Assembly (NCBI GenBank): GCA_021378535.1 | Contig: JAACJV010000012.1 | Coordinates: 1 to 32,684, forward strand | From: Ureaplasma sp. Hg1 | Lineage (GTDB): Bacteria; Bacillota_I; Bacilli_A; Mycoplasmatales; Mycoplasmoidaceae | Direction of reading: 5' to 3' | Length of the DNA: 32,684 nucleotides | Shown here: positions 29,056 to 32,684 of the stretch, piece after piece | Position numbering within the stretch: position 1 is the stretch's first letter | How the letters are laid out: the number at the start of each line of letters is the position of its first letter | Made by a program: the position numbers and the translations under genes | Notes under the pieces: generated by a model | What the model was told of the DNA's origin: nothing | Seen by the model: the letters and a program-made list of their open reading frames with translations, nothing else | The model's database searches: none

Positions 29056-30903
29056 ATGCAGATAATATTAGATTCTTCGTTTTTTACATCAATCATCTTA
29101 TTACTCTTCTTAACTTTATGTTTTTTTACAATTATTTATTTTCTTGTTGCTAGTTTAGAACGCAAGCAAGTCATTAAAGAAAAAATTCTGAAACACAAAA
29201 TAAGAAGAAATTTTTTCTATTGTGTTATTGGTTTATTGGTTGGATCAATATCGTTTATTCTAGTCTTTGTTTTGAATATTTTAGGTGGCGCATACATTAG
29301 CACAATTTTTATTGCACTAACATTAGTATTTGCCTTATTAGCATCTCCAATTATTTTTTATGCAGGAGCAATACCCATGATGTTAGCCAACATCGCATTT
29401 AACGTCCATAGCTGGTCAGTTCAAGCTATTTTATTCCCTATTATTGCAATCATCATTTCAGGTTTTATGTTATTTGTTTTAGAATGATTTAAATTGAAGA
29501 AAATGCATCATTTAATTTATGGTTATCTATTAGTATCTATACTTAATATTTTAATTGCTTTATTCATGACTTCAACAGCAATGTATTTAGCTAATGTTAT
29601 TGATATTATTGTAAATTATTTTGTTGCTTTAATATTATTTTATATAGGCAATTATATTAAAAATTTAATTGCCAGTAGTTATAGTTTACAACAATCAATT
29701 ATTTATGAAAATATCCATTTCATTAAAGCTAGTTTTGCCAAAAACGCGATAGATAATTTTATCAAAAATAATAATGTTGAAACTGGTTTTGTTTTTATTT
29801 TTAGTTTTCTTGGAATCGACAAGGTGCCGATTGAATCAGGTAATGCAGCAAGTCATATTATTAAGGCAAATATTTTGAACCGTCTAGTTAATTTATTTAA
29901 GGGTAGTGATGTTATTTTCTTTAAGACTACAACAAATAAATTTGCAGCTTTTATGAAGGTAGATCGCAACAATATAAATTTAATTGAAATGTATAAAAAT
30001 AACCAACATATTTCAAGGGATGAAACGGATGCCTTAAAATTATTATCAGAACAATTAAAGCTTATTCCTAATGACATTATTTATAATGATCGTAATTATC
30101 AAATTTTAACTTTTGCTGATGTTTCAATTTATGGAGTCCATTCTTGTGATATTAATTACTTAGTATCAACTTGTGAGCGAATCATGGAACAAATCAATGT
30201 TTATCAAGGTTATAATAATATTCAAGTTTTCAATCCAAATGAAGATGAAGAAGTAAATAACCGTGCTAATGAAATTGCTGTTTTAAAAAATTATATTCAA
30301 CCTAACGAAGTAAATATTTTAATTGAAGCGGTTACACCTATTACTCCCATAAACAAAACCCTTTATGAAATAAGAGCAAATATTTTTAAACGACTTTTAT
30401 TTACTAAAGAACAAATTTATGATATTGGCAATAAACGAAACATTAGAGTAATCATAATGAAATATATTTCAGCTAATGGTTTGAATGTTTATTCACAACT
30501 TAGTGGAACCGAAATTAAAAATAGTAAATTAATTATTGATTATCCACTATATGAAATAGAAAGAGAAAAGTTTTCTGCTACAGCTTTATATAAGAAAATA
30601 CAGTCCTACAATGTGGATCCAAAACAAATAGTGATTAATTTAAATTTTAAATATAACTATTTATTATCAAATAATTTAATAAACAATATTAATCGGTTAA
30701 AGACTATGGGATTTAGCTTTTGCATTTCAAAAGTAAATGAGCAAACATTACCATCAGTCATTAAAATTAAACCCGAATATGTATCGTTGAGTCTTCCAAA
30801 ATTTAACGGATACAATACTGAGAAAAACGAGATTTTAAATTATTTAGCAATCCAAATTAAATTTTTAAAGGAACAAAACATTACCACAATTCTTTTGCAC
30901 TAA
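29056..30903 (+). CDS. Membrane protein with degenerate GGDEF- and EAL-like domains
   Basis: This is a 615-residue protein. Residues 1-200 contain six or seven hydrophobic segments, and a TGA Trp at 144 joins the parts. Residues about 240-385 look like a GGDEF-type fold with the active-site signature replaced (TTNKFAAF at 292-299). Residues about 412-615 follow the EAL pattern. The EAL position reads YEI (437-439), and the INLN strand (527-530) and LKTMGF (548-553) match. ISKVNE stands where the metal-binding DDFG lies, then IKIKPEYVSLS. No catalytic residues are recognisable, so a binding or scaffold role is likelier than c-di-GMP turnover. Assignment rests on pattern only. Confidence 0.7.
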
Positions 30904-31010
30904 TTTAAAAAATAGAGTTAATAATTTAATATTTTAGACGAATTAAAGGATTTTTTACTCTAATAGCAATTAGAATGTATTATTTTCTTTTTTTAACCCT
31001 TAATATCAAG

Positions 31011-31016
31011 TAAAAT
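31011..31016 (+). promoter_or_regulatory. -10 box of a leaderless transcript ahead of the diadenylate cyclase
   Basis: TAAAAT ends exactly 6 nt before ATG 31023, with no Shine-Dalgarno. This is the same geometry as 16780-16785 and 29044-29049. Confidence 0.5.
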
Positions 31017-31022
31017 ATTTAT

Positions 31023-31637
31023 ATGATTTTTGAAGATAAAATTTTAATTGCTATTGTTGTAATTGTTACGGCAATATTATTATTAACACTTCTACTTACT
31101 TTTAGTAAGGAGAAGGTTTTCACTTCTCTAGAACGCATCGGCTTGGTTCATAAAAGGAAGAATAAAATAGAAAACGCACTTAATTATAATGAAATTTTAG
31201 CAAGTACATTAATTAAACTATCAAATGATAAAACAGGTGCAATCATTATTTTTGAATTAAAGGATGACCTCAAGCGTTTCGTTGAGTTAGGTTATGATGT
31301 GCGGACTAGATTTTCGCCTGAATTTGTAACCTCAATATTTTATAACAAAAAATCACCTCTTCACGACGGAGCCATGATTGTTAAAAATTGAGAAATTATT
31401 TCAGTTTCTAGTTATTTACCAATGACTATACAATTTATCAATGTCCAACTAGGAGCGCGTCACCGTGCTGCGATAGGGGTGTCGGAATGTTCGGATTCAA
31501 TAAGCTTTGTTGTTAGTGAAACAACAGGTGGAATTTCGTTAATTGAGAATGGTGTGATTACCCAATTGCCCGATACAATGTATCAATTAGTGAATACAAT
31601 AACCAAAACATTTGCTGGTAAAATAAAACCTAATTAG
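31023..31637 (+). CDS. cdaM: Diadenylate cyclase, CdaM type
   Basis: This 204-residue membrane-anchored enzyme condenses two ATP into cyclic di-AMP. One N-terminal membrane helix (about residues 7-27) replaces the three of Bacillus CdaA, as known for Mycoplasma pneumoniae CdaM. The DAC domain has the catalytic DGA at 115-117 and RHR at 146-148 (GARHRAAIG), plus SEETG-like SETTGGIS. Trp123 is TGA. The start appears leaderless. A magnesium channel gene begins 12 nt downstream and is probably cotranscribed. c-di-AMP typically controls potassium and other ion or osmolyte transport. Confidence 0.93.
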
Positions 31638-31649
31638 GATGTGAGTTTC

Positions 31650-32684
31650 ATGATTAATAATAATCTAAAAGAAAAACTACATAAAAAAACTACTAAGATT
31701 GAAGCATCAATTCATACTATTAATAAACTTTGTCAAGATAAAGATGTTAAAGGATTGTTACGTTTTATTAAACAAAAAAGTATTGATGTTATCGTAGAAT
31801 CGTTGGATGAAATCGATGATATTCAAATAACTTTATTTGTTTTGATTGCGACAAAGGATAAAGAATGTGGCGAAATATTTAAATATTTATCTGATTCCAA
31901 ACGCGAAGACGTAATATCAACTGCAACATTTAAACAATTAAAAATTATTGTAAATGAAATGTGACCTGATGAAGTTTTAGATTTAAGTGATGAATTACCA
32001 CAATATTTTAAATCAATTCTTTTGGCGTTAGATAGTGACATGCGTGTAGCTGTTAAAAAAATTGCTAAATTTACTGAAGATGAAGCTGGTAGTGTAATGA
32101 ATCCAGACTTTATGACGCTAAGAGAAAAGTGGACAATTAAAGAAGCAATAATAGAAATTAAGCGGAACCGGGATGAATATGAACCACAAGTTGTTTATTA
32201 TGTAACTGATGATGAAGGTATTTTGAAAGGCAGTGTTACTGTTAGTGAAATATTTTTCACTGATGACTTTAACGATACAATTGAGCATATCAGTAATGTC
32301 CGTCAAACGGCAGTAAAAGCGAATGATGAATTGGAAGAAGTAATTGATATTTTTGAAAAATATCAATGTGAATCTTTGCCTGTTGTTGACGAGGAAAACA
32401 AAATAGTAGGATATATTAGTGATAACGATATTTTACCTGCTATTAGTGAAGAAGCAACTGAAGATATTTACAATATGTACGGGATTACTGATCTTCAATT
32501 TCCTTATATGAAATCATCGATTTGAAGTATTGCTAAATCACGTTTATTATGACTAATTATTCTAATGGTATCAGCGACATTAACAACAGTTGTTATTGAT
32601 CAATTTCAACAACTAGGATTCATTTTAACGGCTGGTTTATCGACTGTTGTTTTAATTCCTATTTTACCAGTTATTAGTGGTTCA
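31650..32684 (+). CDS. mgtE: Magnesium transporter MgtE, 3'-partial
   Basis: 345 residues are visible before the window ends. A helical N-domain (about 1-140) has repeated short helices (VIVESLDEIDDIQITLFVLI). Two CBS domains (about 150-275) follow, with VMNPDFMTLREKWT and ESLPVVDEENKIVGYISDND. The first membrane helices then appear, and the fragment stops at the conserved PVISGS. MgtE is a magnesium channel gated by cytoplasmic Mg2+ through the N and CBS domains. ATG 31650 is preferred over an in-frame GTG at 31641, with AGGATGTGAG upstream. Close coupling to cdaM hints at joint control of cation homeostasis. Confidence 0.93.

Overview
This window reads as a chromosomal segment of a Mollicute (mycoplasma/spiroplasma type). 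It is very AT-rich, and UGA must be read as tryptophan. Most long genes carry in-frame TGA codons that interrupt a standard-code reading, but they translate into intact, family-typical proteins when TGA is Trp. TAA and TAG are the only stops. The sequence alone does not settle genus or species. All CDS coordinates are given under genetic code 4.

Layout. (1) 1-3850: three tandem YitT/DUF2179-type membrane proteins on the + strand; the first is cut by the window edge. (2) 3871-4064: a run of four hairpins between convergent units. (3) 4109-7211, - strand: a tight purine-salvage operon purA-purB-hpt. (4) 7212-8538: mostly non-coding, holding one small zinc-ribbon membrane protein with an operator-like palindrome on its promoter. 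(5) 8539-10923: an MFS transporter and L-lactate dehydrogenase operon with a structured leader. (6) 10984-15865, - strand: uvrB, recR, ybaB and dnaX (repair, recombination, clamp loading). (7) 16215-18887: three unrecognised genes, one with nested 51-bp repeats. (8) 19338-20746: upp plus an unknown gene. (9) 20958-27874: a glycosyltransferase-like gene, then cysS-rlmB-sigma factor-[amino acid permease]-rpmG-secE-nusG. This matches the Bacillus cysS...rlmB...sigH-rpmG-secE-nusG neighbourhood with a permease inserted. (10) 27936-32684: a DUF3137-like membrane protein, a large membrane protein with GGDEF/EAL-like domains lacking catalytic signatures, a single-TM diadenylate cyclase (CdaM type), and a partial MgtE magnesium channel.

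The metabolic genes fit a fermentative, nucleotide-scavenging parasite: uracil and hypoxanthine salvage, IMP to AMP conversion, and lactate formation. The less ordinary signals are regulatory or concern signalling. Three genes have a -10 box exactly 6 nt before the ATG and no Shine-Dalgarno, so they look leaderless. Several predicted transcripts begin at or just before a hairpin. A SigH-like sigma factor sits at its ancestral locus. A degenerate GGDEF-EAL protein lies next to a c-di-AMP synthase.

No tRNA, rRNA, CRISPR array or transposase was recognised.
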